From contig JAHBXX010000010.1 of assembly GCA_019636245.1 (NCBI GenBank), forward strand, positions 1-64,000: a stretch of 64,000 bases of DNA, in the 5' to 3' direction. Source of the stretch: Planctomycetota bacterium (GTDB taxonomy: Bacteria; Planctomycetota; UBA1135; UBA2386). The position numbers and the translations under genes were made by a program. Positions 8,204 through 16,039 of the stretch are shown one piece after another. Position 1 is the stretch's first letter. Each line of letters begins with the position of its first letter. The notes under the pieces are model-generated. The model was not told where the DNA came from. It saw only the letters and a list, made by a program, of their open reading frames with translations, and did no database searches.

Positions 8204-10438
8204 ATGAAGATCGCCTGCATCGGCGGCGGCCCCGCGTCGCTCTACTTCGCCATCCTGCTGCGGAAGCGCCTGCCCGGCGTCGAGATCGACGTCTACGAAC
8301 AGAACCGCGCCGACGACACGTTCGGCTGGGGCGTGGTGTTCTCCGACGAGACGCTCGGCAACTTCGAGCAGGCGGATCCGGAGAGCTTCGCGCGCATCCA
8401 GCAGAACTTCGCCTACTGGACGGACATCGACACCTTCCACGGCGGCGCCAAGGTCACCAGCACCGGCCACGGCTTCTGCGGCCTCGCCCGCGTGCGGCTG
8501 CTGCAGATCCTGCACGACCGGTGCCGCGAACTCGGCGTGCGCCTGCACTTCCAGCAGCCGGTCGCCGACGTCGACCGGGTCGTCGCCGCGCACGACCTCG
8601 TCGTCGCCGCCGACGGCGTGAACTCCCGGGTGCGCGAGCGCTACGCGACGTCGTTCCGGCCGCAGCTCGACTGGCGCAAGTGCAAGTTCGCCTGGTTCGG
8701 CACGACCAAGCGCATGACCGCGTTCACGTTCGTGTTCCAGCCGACGCAGTGGGGGCTGTTCCAGGTGCACGCCTATCCGTTCGAGACCGGACGCGGCACC
8801 TGGATCGTCGAGTGCCGCGAGGAGACCTGGCGGCGGGCCGGGCTCGACCAGCTCGACGAGGCCCAGTCGGCGGCGTTCTGCGAGCGGCTGTTCGCCGACC
8901 ACCTGCAGGGCGAGAAGCTGCTGACCAACCGCTCGATCTGGCGCACGTTCCCGACCATCCGCTGCGGCTCGTGGCGGCACGACAACGTCGTGCTGGTCGG
9001 CGACGCCGCGCACACGGCGCACTTCTCGATCGGTTCCGGCACCAAGCTGGCGATGGAGGACGCGATCGCGCTCGCCGACGCCGTCGTGGCGCACCCGAGC
9101 TCGGTGCCGGCGGCGCTGCTCGCCTACGAGGAGGCACGCCGGGTCGACGTGGCGAAGGTGCAGCGGGCGGCGCAGACGAGCCTCGAGTGGTTCGAGAACA
9201 GCGAACGCTACCTGCAGCAGCCGCCGGAGCGGTTCGTGTTCAACCTGATGACGCGCAGCCGGCGCATCACCTACGAGAACCTGCGCCGGCGCGACCCGGC
9301 GCTGGTCGAGCGCGTCGACCGCCTGGTCGCGCAGGTCGAGGGCGTCGGCGCCACCGAGCCGCCGCCGCCGCCGGCGTTCGCGCCGTTCACGGTGCGCTCG
9401 GTGACGCTGCCCAACCGCGTCGTCGTCTCGCCGATGTGCCAGTACTCGGCGCAGGACGGCGTGCCGGGCGACTGGCACCTGGTGCACCTGGGCAGCCGCG
9501 CCGTGGGCGGCGCCGGGCTCGTGTTCACCGAGATGACCAACGTGTCGCCGGAGGGACGCATCAGCCCAGGCTGCACGGGCATCTGGAACGAGGCCCAGGC
9601 GGCCGCGTGGCAGCGCATCGTGCGGTTCGTGCACGAGAACTCGGCGGCTCGCATCGGCCTGCAGCTGGCGCACGCCGGGCGCAAGGGCTCGTGCAGCCGG
9701 CCATGGGAGGGAGACGCGCCGCTCGCGTCCGGCGGGTGGCGCACGCTCGGACCGTCCGCGCTGCCGTTCCGCGCCGGCTGGCCGGCCTGCAAGGCGATGG
9801 ACGCGGCCGACCTGGAGCGGGTGCGGGCGGAGTTCGTGCGCGGCGCCGGCCTCGCCGATCGCGCCGGCTTCGACGTGCTCGAGCTGCACATGGCGCACGG
9901 CTACCTGCTGTCGAGCTTCCTGTCGCCGCTGTCCAACCAGCGCACCGACGGGTACGGCGGCCCGCTGGCGAACCGCGCCCGCTTCCCGCTGCAGGTGCTC
10001 GAGGCGGTGCGGGCGGTGTGGCCGCAGCACAAGCCGCTGTTCGTGCGCCTCTCCGCCACCGACTGGTTCGACGCCGACGGCCGCGGCTTCACCGTCGACG
10101 AGGCGGTGCAGGTGTCGCGTTGGCTGAAGGCCGGTGGCTGCGACGTCGTCGACGTGTCGTCGGCCGGCAACGTGCCCGAGTCGCAGCCCGAGTACGGACG
10201 CATGTACCAGGTGCCGTTCGCCGAGCGCATCCGCGCCGAGGCCGCGGTGCCCGTCATGGCCGTCGGCGGCATCCAGGGCCTCGACCACGCCCACACGATC
10301 GTCGCCGCGGGGCGCGCGGACCTGTGCGCGATCGCCCGCGGCTTCCTCGCCGATCCCTACATGGTGCAGCGCGAAGCGGGTCTGCGCCGGGTCGCGGCGC
10401 ACGCCTGGCCGCCGCAGTACCTGGCGGCCCGCCCCTGA
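8204..10438 (+). CDS. Bifunctional FAD monooxygenase / old yellow enzyme fusion
   Basis: A 744-residue fusion of two flavin enzymes. Residues 1 to about 375 form an FAD-dependent aromatic hydroxylase with the dinucleotide motif IACIGGGPASLYFAILL at the start, the DG-type motif VVAADGVNSRVRERY, and GDAAHTAHFSIGSGTKLAMED. Residues from about 391 to the end form an old yellow enzyme/NADH:flavin oxidoreductase barrel: FTVRSVTLPNRVVVSPMCQY, LQLAHAGRKG, ELHMAHGYLLSSFLSPLSN. This architecture matches salicylyl-CoA 5-hydroxylase and 2-aminobenzoyl-CoA monooxygenase/reductase, which act on aromatic CoA thioesters. No CoA ligase or other aromatic-catabolism gene is adjacent, so substrate and pathway are open. 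The gene stands alone, 16 bases from the convergent hflC. Confidence 0.88.
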   Translation: MKIACIGGGPASLYFAILLRKRLPGVEIDVYEQNRADDTFGWGVVFSDETLGNFEQADPESFARIQQNFAYWTDIDTFHGGAKVTSTGHGFCGLARVRLLQILHDRCRELGVRLHFQQPVADVDRVVAAHDLVVAADGVNSRVRERYATSFRPQLDWRKCKFAWFGTTKRMTAFTFVFQPTQWGLFQVHAYPFETGRGTWIVECREETWRRAGLDQLDEAQSAAFCERLFADHLQGEKLLTNRSIWRTFPTIRCGSWRHDNVVLVGDAAHTAHFSIGSGTKLAMEDAIALADAVVAHPSSVPAALLAYEEARRVDVAKVQRAAQTSLEWFENSERYLQQPPERFVFNLMTRSRRITYENLRRRDPALVERVDRLVAQVEGVGATEPPPPPAFAPFTVRSVTLPNRVVVSPMCQYSAQDGVPGDWHLVHLGSRAVGGAGLVFTEMTNVSPEGRISPGCTGIWNEAQAAAWQRIVRFVHENSAARIGLQLAHAGRKGSCSRPWEGDAPLASGGWRTLGPSALPFRAGWPACKAMDAADLERVRAEFVRGAGLADRAGFDVLELHMAHGYLLSSFLSPLSNQRTDGYGGPLANRARFPLQVLEAVRAVWPQHKPLFVRLSATDWFDADGRGFTVDEAVQVSRWLKAGGCDVVDVSSAGNVPESQPEYGRMYQVPFAERIRAEAAVPVMAVGGIQGLDHAHTIVAAGRADLCAIARGFLADPYMVQREAGLRRVAAHAWPPQYLAARP

Positions 10439-10454
10439 GCGGGCGCGGCCGACG

Positions 10455-11405
10455 TCAGCGCTGCATCTGCTTGAACAGCCGGAACAGGTCGCTGTCCGTG
10501 GACAGCACGACGTTGGTCGTGCCGCCGAGCACGCCGCGGTAGGTGTCGAGCGTCTTCAGGAACGCGAACAGCTCGCGCGACGCCGGGCTCTGGTCGTAGG
10601 CCTCGGCGTAGATCCGCATCGCCTCGGCATCGGCGGAGCCGCGCGTCTGCTGCACTTCCTTGTAGGCGATCGACTCGACCTCGCGCAGGTCGCGCTCCTT
10701 GCGGCCGAGGATGCGCGCCGCCTCGCCCTCGCCCTCGCTGCGGAAGCGCTGTGCGATCTGCTGGCGCTCGCTGATCATGCGCTGGTAGATGCGCGGCAGC
10801 ACGTCGGCGTTGTAGTTGACGCGCTTGACGCGCACGTCGAGCAGTTCGATGCCGAGCTGCACCAGCTTCGGCGCCGAGGCCTCGAGCACGTCGCGCTCGA
10901 GTTCGAGCCGGCCGCGCCGCGCCGGCCGCAGCACCGAGGTGACCGAGCCGCGCTGCTGCAGTTCGGCCGGCACCGTGCGGGCCCGGTCGCTGCGGATGAT
11001 CTCGATCAGCTCGTGGGCGGCGACCGCGGATCGCACCTCGCTGCCGATGATGTCCTCGAGCCGCGAGGCGGCGCTGCGCTCGTCGCGCAGGGTGACGAAG
11101 AAGCGGGCCGGGTCGCCGATCCGCCAGCGCGCGAAGGTGTCGACCTCGATGTAGGTCTTGTCCTTGGTCGGCATCTGCGTCACCGCGCCGTCGAAGTCGA
11201 GCACGCGCTTCTCGAGCCGGTGCACCTCCTGCACGAACGGCGTCTTCCAGTGCAGTCCCGGCGAGGTGATCGGTTCGCCGACCGGGCGGCCGAACTGGAT
11301 CAGGATGACGGTCTCGGTCTCGCGCACGGTGAAGAACGCGCCGCCGAGCACCAGCACGGCGAAAGCGGCCACGGCGAGCACCAGCGCGGGCAGCAGGCGG
11401 TTCAC
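10455..11405 (-). CDS. hflC: SPFH-domain membrane protease regulator HflC
   Basis: A 316-residue protein with one N-terminal membrane segment (about 5-27), then a periplasmic SPFH/band 7 domain (VRETETVILIQFGRPV, GLHWKTPFVQEVHRLEKRV, YIEVDTFARWRI) and a charged coiled-coil tail with RMISERQQIAQRFRSEGEGE and SADAEAMRIYAEAYDQSP, typical of HflC. With HflK it forms a large ring complex around the FtsH protease that limits FtsH access to membrane substrates. The GTG start at 11405 overlaps the hflK stop (GTGA), implying translational coupling and equal output. The residue order hflK-hflC matches proteobacterial operons. No ftsH is in the window. Confidence 0.93.
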   Translation of the reverse strand: MNRLLPALVLAVAAFAVLVLGGAFFTVRETETVILIQFGRPVGEPITSPGLHWKTPFVQEVHRLEKRVLDFDGAVTQMPTKDKTYIEVDTFARWRIGDPARFFVTLRDERSAASRLEDIIGSEVRSAVAAHELIEIIRSDRARTVPAELQQRGSVTSVLRPARRGRLELERDVLEASAPKLVQLGIELLDVRVKRVNYNADVLPRIYQRMISERQQIAQRFRSEGEGEAARILGRKERDLREVESIAYKEVQQTRGSADAEAMRIYAEAYDQSPASRELFAFLKTLDTYRGVLGGTTNVVLSTDSDLFRLFKQMQR

Positions 11406-12370
11406 TTGCCACCTCCCTGGCCGGCCGCGCCCGGCAGCAGCGGCAGCAGCTGGGTCACGCGTTCGTCGACGATCCACTTGCCGCCGAGCTGGGGCAGCAC
11501 CTCGCGCATCGTCTCGAGGTAGAGGCGCGTGCGGGTCACGTCGGGCGCCTTGACGTACTCGGTCAGCACGGCCTGGAACGCCGTGGCGTCGCCGAGGGCC
11601 TCGTTGACGCGCTTCAGGCGGTAACCCTCCGCCTCGCTGATGCGCTGCGCCGCCTCGCCCTGGGCGCGCGGCACCGCCTTGTTGTACTCGCCGTTGGCGA
11701 CGTTGATCATGCTCTCGCGATCCTGCTCGGCCTTGTTGACCTCGTTGAACGAGGCCTGCACGTCGCGCGGCGGATTGACGTTCTTCAGCTGCACGAGGTC
11801 GATCACGAACCCGAGCTGGTAGGCCTTCGACATCTCGCGCAGCCGCACCAGGGCGACGTTCTCGATCTCCTGGCGGCCGATGGTGATGACCTCGTCGACG
11901 GTGCGGTCGCCGACGACCTCGCGCATCACCGCCTCGCTGAGGTCGCGCAGCGTCGTCGCCGGATCGCGGACCTGGAACAGGAACAGCCGCGGATCGTCGA
12001 TCCGGTACTGCACGACCCACTCGACCAGCGCCGCGTTGAGGTCGCCGGTGACCATGCTGCGCTCGCGCTCGGGGTCCTGACCGCGTTGCCGCGGGTTCGT
12101 GGCGTCCAGCGTGTGGAAGCCGAACTCGAGCTTCAGCTGGCGGCGGGTCTGCACGATCGTGACCTCATCGACGCCGAACGGCAGCTTGAAGTGCAGGCCG
12201 GGCTCCTGCGTCGACTGGTAGCGGCCCCAGCGCAGCACGACGCCGACGCCGTCGGCGGGCACCGTGTAGACCGCGGTCAGCAGGGCGATCGGGATCAGCA
12301 GCAGCGGCAGCCAGCGCAGGTGGCGCAGGGGCGACGGGCGGTCGCCGGGGAGCAACATCGGACGGGCCAT
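11402..12370 (-). CDS. hflK: SPFH-domain membrane protease regulator HflK
   Basis: A 322-residue partner of HflC. A membrane segment at about 22-40 (LLLIPIALLTAVYTV) leads into an SPFH domain (ADGVGVVLRWGRYQ, EPGLHFKLPFGVDEV, TGDLNAALVEWVVQYRI) and the conserved HflK stretch VQLKNVNPPRDVQASFNEVN followed by AEGYRLKRVNEALGDATAF. It lacks the long Gly-rich N-terminus of E. coli HflK. The ATG at 12370 is preceded at seven bases by a TAGAAG box on this strand, so the hflKC transcript probably begins at or near the start codon. First gene of a two-gene operon. Confidence 0.93.
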   Translation of the reverse strand: MARPMLLPGDRPSPLRHLRWLPLLLIPIALLTAVYTVPADGVGVVLRWGRYQSTQEPGLHFKLPFGVDEVTIVQTRRQLKLEFGFHTLDATNPRQRGQDPERERSMVTGDLNAALVEWVVQYRIDDPRLFLFQVRDPATTLRDLSEAVMREVVGDRTVDEVITIGRQEIENVALVRLREMSKAYQLGFVIDLVQLKNVNPPRDVQASFNEVNKAEQDRESMINVANGEYNKAVPRAQGEAAQRISEAEGYRLKRVNEALGDATAFQAVLTEYVKAPDVTRTRLYLETMREVLPQLGGKWIVDERVTQLLPLLPGAAGQGGGK

Positions 12371-12377
12371 GCGCTTT

Positions 12378-12383
12378 CTTCTA
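12378..12383 (-). promoter_or_regulatory. TAGAAG hexamer before hflK
   Basis: On the minus strand TAGAAG is followed by seven bases (AAAGCGC) and the ATG of hflK. Same geometry as at 51188 and 8189: a leaderless-type promoter. Confidence 0.45.
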
Positions 12384-12430
12384 ACCGGGCCCGTTGCGTC
12401 GACCCAGCGAATGCGGCCGCTGGCGGCGGA

Positions 12431-12436
12431 TACACT
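12431..12436 (+). promoter_or_regulatory. TACACT hexamer, leaderless-type -10
   Basis: TACACT is followed by CGCGCCCC and a TTG start at 12445. The eight-base gap helps choose this TTG, which directly precedes a lipoprotein signal peptide, over an upstream TTG at 12394. Confidence 0.45.
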
Positions 12437-12444
12437 CGCGCCCC

Positions 12445-13506
12445 TTGCGAGTCCCCGCCGTCGTGTCGCTGGCGTTGGTCTGTGCGCCGTGGCTGGCCGC
12501 CTGCGGCGGCGAAGCCTCCACGGCTCCGTCGGGGTCGCCTCCGCCGCTGCCGATCGGGCCGCGGCCCGGCCAGGACGGCTTCGGCGCCTACCGGCAGGCG
12601 ATCCCGGGCAGCGACGTCGCCTTCGACATGGTGCCGATCCCCGGCGGCACCTTCCGCATGGGCAGCCCAGAGCACGAGCCGGGGCGCGGCGACGACGAAG
12701 GGCCGCAGGTCGACGTCGTGCTGGAGCCGTTCTGGATGGGGCGTTGCGAGGTCACCTGGGCGGAGTTCGACCTCTGGACCACGGACACCACGCGGCCGCA
12801 GGCCAAGGTGCCCGACGGCGTGTCGCGGCCGACGCCGCCCTACACCGACCTGACGTTCCAGATGGGTCGCGACGGCTGCCCGGCGATCTGCATGTCGCAC
12901 GCCGCGGCGCGTGCGTACTGCAAGTGGCTCAGCGATCGCACCGGCCGCTTCCACCGGCTGCCGACCGAGGCCGAGTGGGAGCATGCCTGCCGGGCCGGCG
13001 GCGATGGCGCCTACGGGTTCGGCGACGATCCGGCGGAACTCGGCCGGTTCGCCTGGTTCGCCGGCAACAGCGCCCGCGCCCTGGAGCCGGGCGCGGAGCC
13101 GGTGCCGGCCTACCACCCGGTCGGGCAGAAGGCGCCGAACGCGTGGGGCCTCTGCGACATGCACGGCAACGTCGCCGAGTGGGTCGCCGACGCCTACCTC
13201 GCCGACGCCTACGCCGCCGCGCACGGCGAGAGTCCGCGCCATGCGCCCTACTTCGCGCCCGGCCGCGACGGCCTCGGCCGGCCGGTGCGGTTCCCGCACG
13301 TGGTGCGCGGCGGCAGCTGGCGCGACGAGGCGCCGGCCCTGCGCGCGGCGGCGCGGCGCGCCTCGACGCCGGAGTGGAACGAGCGGGACCCGCAGATCCC
13401 GAAGAGCTGGTGGTACCTCACCGAGGGCCAGCACCTCGGCCTCAGGGTCGTGCGGCCTTGGCGGGAGCCCACCGCGGCGGAGCGGGCGCGGTTCGAAGCC
13501 CCCTGA
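12445..13506 (+). CDS. SUMF1/FGE-domain lipoprotein
   Basis: About 353 residues from the TTG at 12445. An upstream TTG at 12394 would add 17 residues ahead of the signal peptide. The lipobox LAAC (after LVCAPW) predicts a lipoprotein. The rest is a formylglycine-generating-enzyme-like domain: FDMVPIPGGTFRMGSPEHE, MGRCEVTWAEFD, HAAARAYCKWLSDRTGRFHR, LPTEAEWEHACRAGG, DMHGNVAEWVADAY, VVRGGSWRDEAP and a final GLRVVRPW. The C-terminal cysteines that act in true formylglycine-generating enzymes are not seen near RRASTPEW, and no sulfatase gene is nearby. Sulfatase activation is therefore unlikely, and a sugar- or peptide-binding role for the same fold is possible. The TACACT box gives a likely leaderless promoter. 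Confidence 0.82.
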   Translation: MRVPAVVSLALVCAPWLAACGGEASTAPSGSPPPLPIGPRPGQDGFGAYRQAIPGSDVAFDMVPIPGGTFRMGSPEHEPGRGDDEGPQVDVVLEPFWMGRCEVTWAEFDLWTTDTTRPQAKVPDGVSRPTPPYTDLTFQMGRDGCPAICMSHAAARAYCKWLSDRTGRFHRLPTEAEWEHACRAGGDGAYGFGDDPAELGRFAWFAGNSARALEPGAEPVPAYHPVGQKAPNAWGLCDMHGNVAEWVADAYLADAYAAAHGESPRHAPYFAPGRDGLGRPVRFPHVVRGGSWRDEAPALRAAARRASTPEWNERDPQIPKSWWYLTEGQHLGLRVVRPWREPTAAERARFEAP

Positions 13507-13538
13507 GCTGGCCCCCTGACCGGGGACGCCGTCCAGGG

Positions 13539-13544
13539 TATCCT
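13539..13544 (+). promoter_or_regulatory. TATCCT promoter-like hexamer before the subtilisin gene
   Basis: TATCCT lies 37 bases before the ATG at 13582, so this transcript would carry a short 5' leader of about 30 bases. Assigned by similarity to the hexamers found before other genes in the window. Confidence 0.35.
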
Positions 13545-13581
13545 TCCCGGCCCGCTGCCCCGCGATGACCCCGCGAAGCCC

Positions 13582-15948
13582 ATGTCGAAGACCTCGTTCG
13601 GCCGCCTGCTGGCGGCCGCCCTCTGCCTCGCGCTGCCGGCAGCAGCCCAGTCGCATCCAGGCGAAACCCTCGACTGGGGCGAAGCCAACCGCCGGGCCAA
13701 CCTGCCGCGGTGGCTGTCGCTGAAGTTCGCGGAATGGGACACCACCGGACCGGGTCCGGCGCTGCCCGCCGACCTGCAGGCCCAGGGCGGCGGCGACCGT
13801 GACCTGGACTACTTCCTGGTCCAGCTGCGCGGTCCGGTCACCGACGCCGGCAAGGCGGCGGCGGCGACGTTCGGCCTCGAACTGCTCGACTACGTGCCGA
13901 ACCACGCCTTCCTGGTGCGCGGCACCGCCGGCGACGTGCGGCGCGCCGCCGCCGCCGGCGTCGCCTTGTGGTCGTCGCCCCTGCACCCGGCCTACCGCAT
14001 CGACCCCGAGCTGCTGCAGCCGCACGCCCACGCGCGCCTGGTCGTGCTCGGCTTCCCCGGCGTGAACCTGCACACCCTGCGCACCCAGGTGGTCGCCACC
14101 GGTGCCGCCGTCGACGAGGCCCATGACTGGATCGACCGCGAACTGCTGCTGGTGCGGCCGGGCCCAGGCGGTGCCATGGCGCTGGCGCGCTGCCACGACG
14201 TGCAATGGGTCGAGCCCGAGAGCCTCGTGGCGACGCGCAACGACACGATGACCTGGACGGTGCAGACCGGGCAGAGCGGCAACCGCAAGGTCTGGGACCG
14301 CGGCCTGCGCGGCGAGGGCCAGATCATCGGCCACATGGACGGCGCCATCGCGCAGTCCTCGTGCTACTTCAGCGATCCGGGCACGCCGATCGGTCCGACG
14401 CACCGCAAGCTGGTCTTCCAGTCCGGCAGCACCACCGCCAGTTCGCACGGCACGCACACCGCCGGCACCGTGGCCGGCGACTCGTTCCCGATCAATGGTT
14501 CGACGACGCGGCGCGGCATCGCCTACGCGGCCCGCCTCGCCCACAGCGCCGACTATTCGGCCACCTCGTGGCTGACCCGGGCGACGACGCACATGAACAA
14601 CGGCGCCCGGATCCACACCAACTCGTGGGGCAACGACAACACCACCGCCTACAACTCGCACTGCAACGCGATCGACTCGTTCTCGTGGACCAACGAGAAC
14701 AACCTGGTGTTCTTCGCCGAGACCAACCTGTCGACGCTGCGCAACCCGGAGAACGCGAAGAACCTGGTCGCGGTCGGCAACGGCCAGAACGGCGCCAGCG
14801 CCGAGAACAAGTGCGGCGGCGGCGTCGGGCCGACGGCGGACGGCCGCCGCAAGCCCGACCTGTTCGCGCCGGGCTGCAGCATCAACTCGTCCAGCACCGG
14901 TTCCTGCGGCGGCTCGACGCAGAGCGGCACCAGCATGGCCTGCCCGGCCGCGGCGGGGGCGGCGGCGCTCGTCCGGCAGTACTTCGTCGACGGCTTCTAC
15001 CCCTCCGGCGCGGCGACGCCGGCCGACGGCTTCGTGCCGACCGGCGCGCTGGTCAAGGCGGTGCTGATCAACACCTGCAAGGACATGACCGGCGTGGCCG
15101 GCTTCCCGAGCGACGCCGAGGGCTGGGGCCGCATCGTGCTCGACGAGTCGCTGTACTTCACCGGCGAGCCGGTGCGGCTCTGGGTCGCCGACGTGCGGCG
15201 AGCGAACGGCCTGTCGACCGGCGGCGTGCGCAGCTACTCGATCGAGGTCACGTCGAGCCTGCTGCCGCTGGAGATCACGCTGGCGTTCACCGACGCGCCC
15301 GGCACGGTCAACGCCAGCAACCCGGTGGTCGACGACCTCGACCTCGTGGTCACGGCGCCGGGCGGCGTGCAGTACTTCGGCAACGTGTTCGGCGGCGGCT
15401 GGTCGCAGACCGGCGGCACGGCCGATGCGAAGAACAACGTCGAGCGCGTCGCGCTGCAGTTCCCGGCGGTCGGCACCTGGACGATCGAGGTGCGCGGCAC
15501 GTCGGTGCCGGTCGGGCCGTGCGGTTTCGCGGTCTGCGCGACCGGCCTGATCGAGTGCTGCTTCGGCTTCGCCTCGGTCGCCACCTACGGCAGCGGCAAG
15601 CCCGGCCAGCTCGGCGTGCCGGCGATGGTCGCGACCCTGCCGGTGGTGCCGTCGACGTGGCTCGTGAACGTCACCAACGCCCTGCCGAACTGGGTCGGCA
15701 TCGCCGTCTGGGGCCAGAACCAGACCGCGATCCCGTTCGACGGCGGCATCGTCTGGGCCGAGCCGCTGGTGCTGCAGCCGTTCTCCACCAATGGCTTCGG
15801 CCTGGCCTCGCTGCCGATCGCGATCCCCGCGGACGCCACGCTGTGCGGCAGCTCGACCTATTGGCAGGCGTGGATCCCCTGGGATCCAGGCGCCGCCGGG
15901 GAGGGGTGGGCGTCGTCGAATGCCGTGCGCATGACGATGGGGCAGTGA
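13582..15948 (+). CDS. Secreted subtilisin-family (S8) serine protease
   Basis: A 788-residue extracellular protease. A signal peptide (cleavage near AAAQS, residue 22) precedes an inhibitor-like propeptide region (YFLVQLRGPVTDAG, DYVPNHAFLVRG). The catalytic domain has Asp253 in GHMDG, His289 in SSHGTHTAG and Ser451 in SGTSMACPAA, the full subtilisin triad. WTNENNLVFFAETN contains the usual oxyanion-region Asn. A jelly-roll-like domain follows (EITLAFTDAPG, NPVVDDLDLVVTAPGG), as in KP-43-type proteases. A C-terminal domain from about residue 660 resembles the tail of the partial gene at position 1 and may direct sorting or surface attachment. Followed by a strong hairpin terminator. Confidence 0.92.
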   Translation: MSKTSFGRLLAAALCLALPAAAQSHPGETLDWGEANRRANLPRWLSLKFAEWDTTGPGPALPADLQAQGGGDRDLDYFLVQLRGPVTDAGKAAAATFGLELLDYVPNHAFLVRGTAGDVRRAAAAGVALWSSPLHPAYRIDPELLQPHAHARLVVLGFPGVNLHTLRTQVVATGAAVDEAHDWIDRELLLVRPGPGGAMALARCHDVQWVEPESLVATRNDTMTWTVQTGQSGNRKVWDRGLRGEGQIIGHMDGAIAQSSCYFSDPGTPIGPTHRKLVFQSGSTTASSHGTHTAGTVAGDSFPINGSTTRRGIAYAARLAHSADYSATSWLTRATTHMNNGARIHTNSWGNDNTTAYNSHCNAIDSFSWTNENNLVFFAETNLSTLRNPENAKNLVAVGNGQNGASAENKCGGGVGPTADGRRKPDLFAPGCSINSSSTGSCGGSTQSGTSMACPAAAGAAALVRQYFVDGFYPSGAATPADGFVPTGALVKAVLINTCKDMTGVAGFPSDAEGWGRIVLDESLYFTGEPVRLWVADVRRANGLSTGGVRSYSIEVTSSLLPLEITLAFTDAPGTVNASNPVVDDLDLVVTAPGGVQYFGNVFGGGWSQTGGTADAKNNVERVALQFPAVGTWTIEVRGTSVPVGPCGFAVCATGLIECCFGFASVATYGSGKPGQLGVPAMVATLPVVPSTWLVNVTNALPNWVGIAVWGQNQTAIPFDGGIVWAEPLVLQPFSTNGFGLASLPIAIPADATLCGSSTYWQAWIPWDPGAAGEGWASSNAVRMTMGQ

Positions 15949-15971
15949 GGCTCGGCCGGGGGACGCGGTCG

Positions 15972-15993
15972 GCCGCGGCCCCTTGGCCGCGGC
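15972..15993 (+). terminator. Perfect hairpin after the subtilisin gene
   Basis: GCCGCGGCC (15972-15980), loop CCTT, GGCCGCGGC (15985-15993): a nine-base GC-only stem, 24 bases after the TGA of the protease. No T-run follows, but position and stability fit an intrinsic terminator in a GC-rich genome. It separates the protease from the next promoter at 16005. Confidence 0.55.
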
Positions 15994-16004
15994 TCCGCCG
16001 CCGG

Positions 16005-16010
16005 TAGGCT
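16005..16010 (+). promoter_or_regulatory. TAGGCT promoter-like hexamer
   Basis: TAGGCT lies just downstream of the hairpin and 29 bases before the ATG at 16040. The same hexamer precedes the structured leader at 54974-54979 on the other strand. Confidence 0.4.
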
Positions 16011-16039
16011 GCGGCCTCCTCCCCAACCGTGATGACCCG

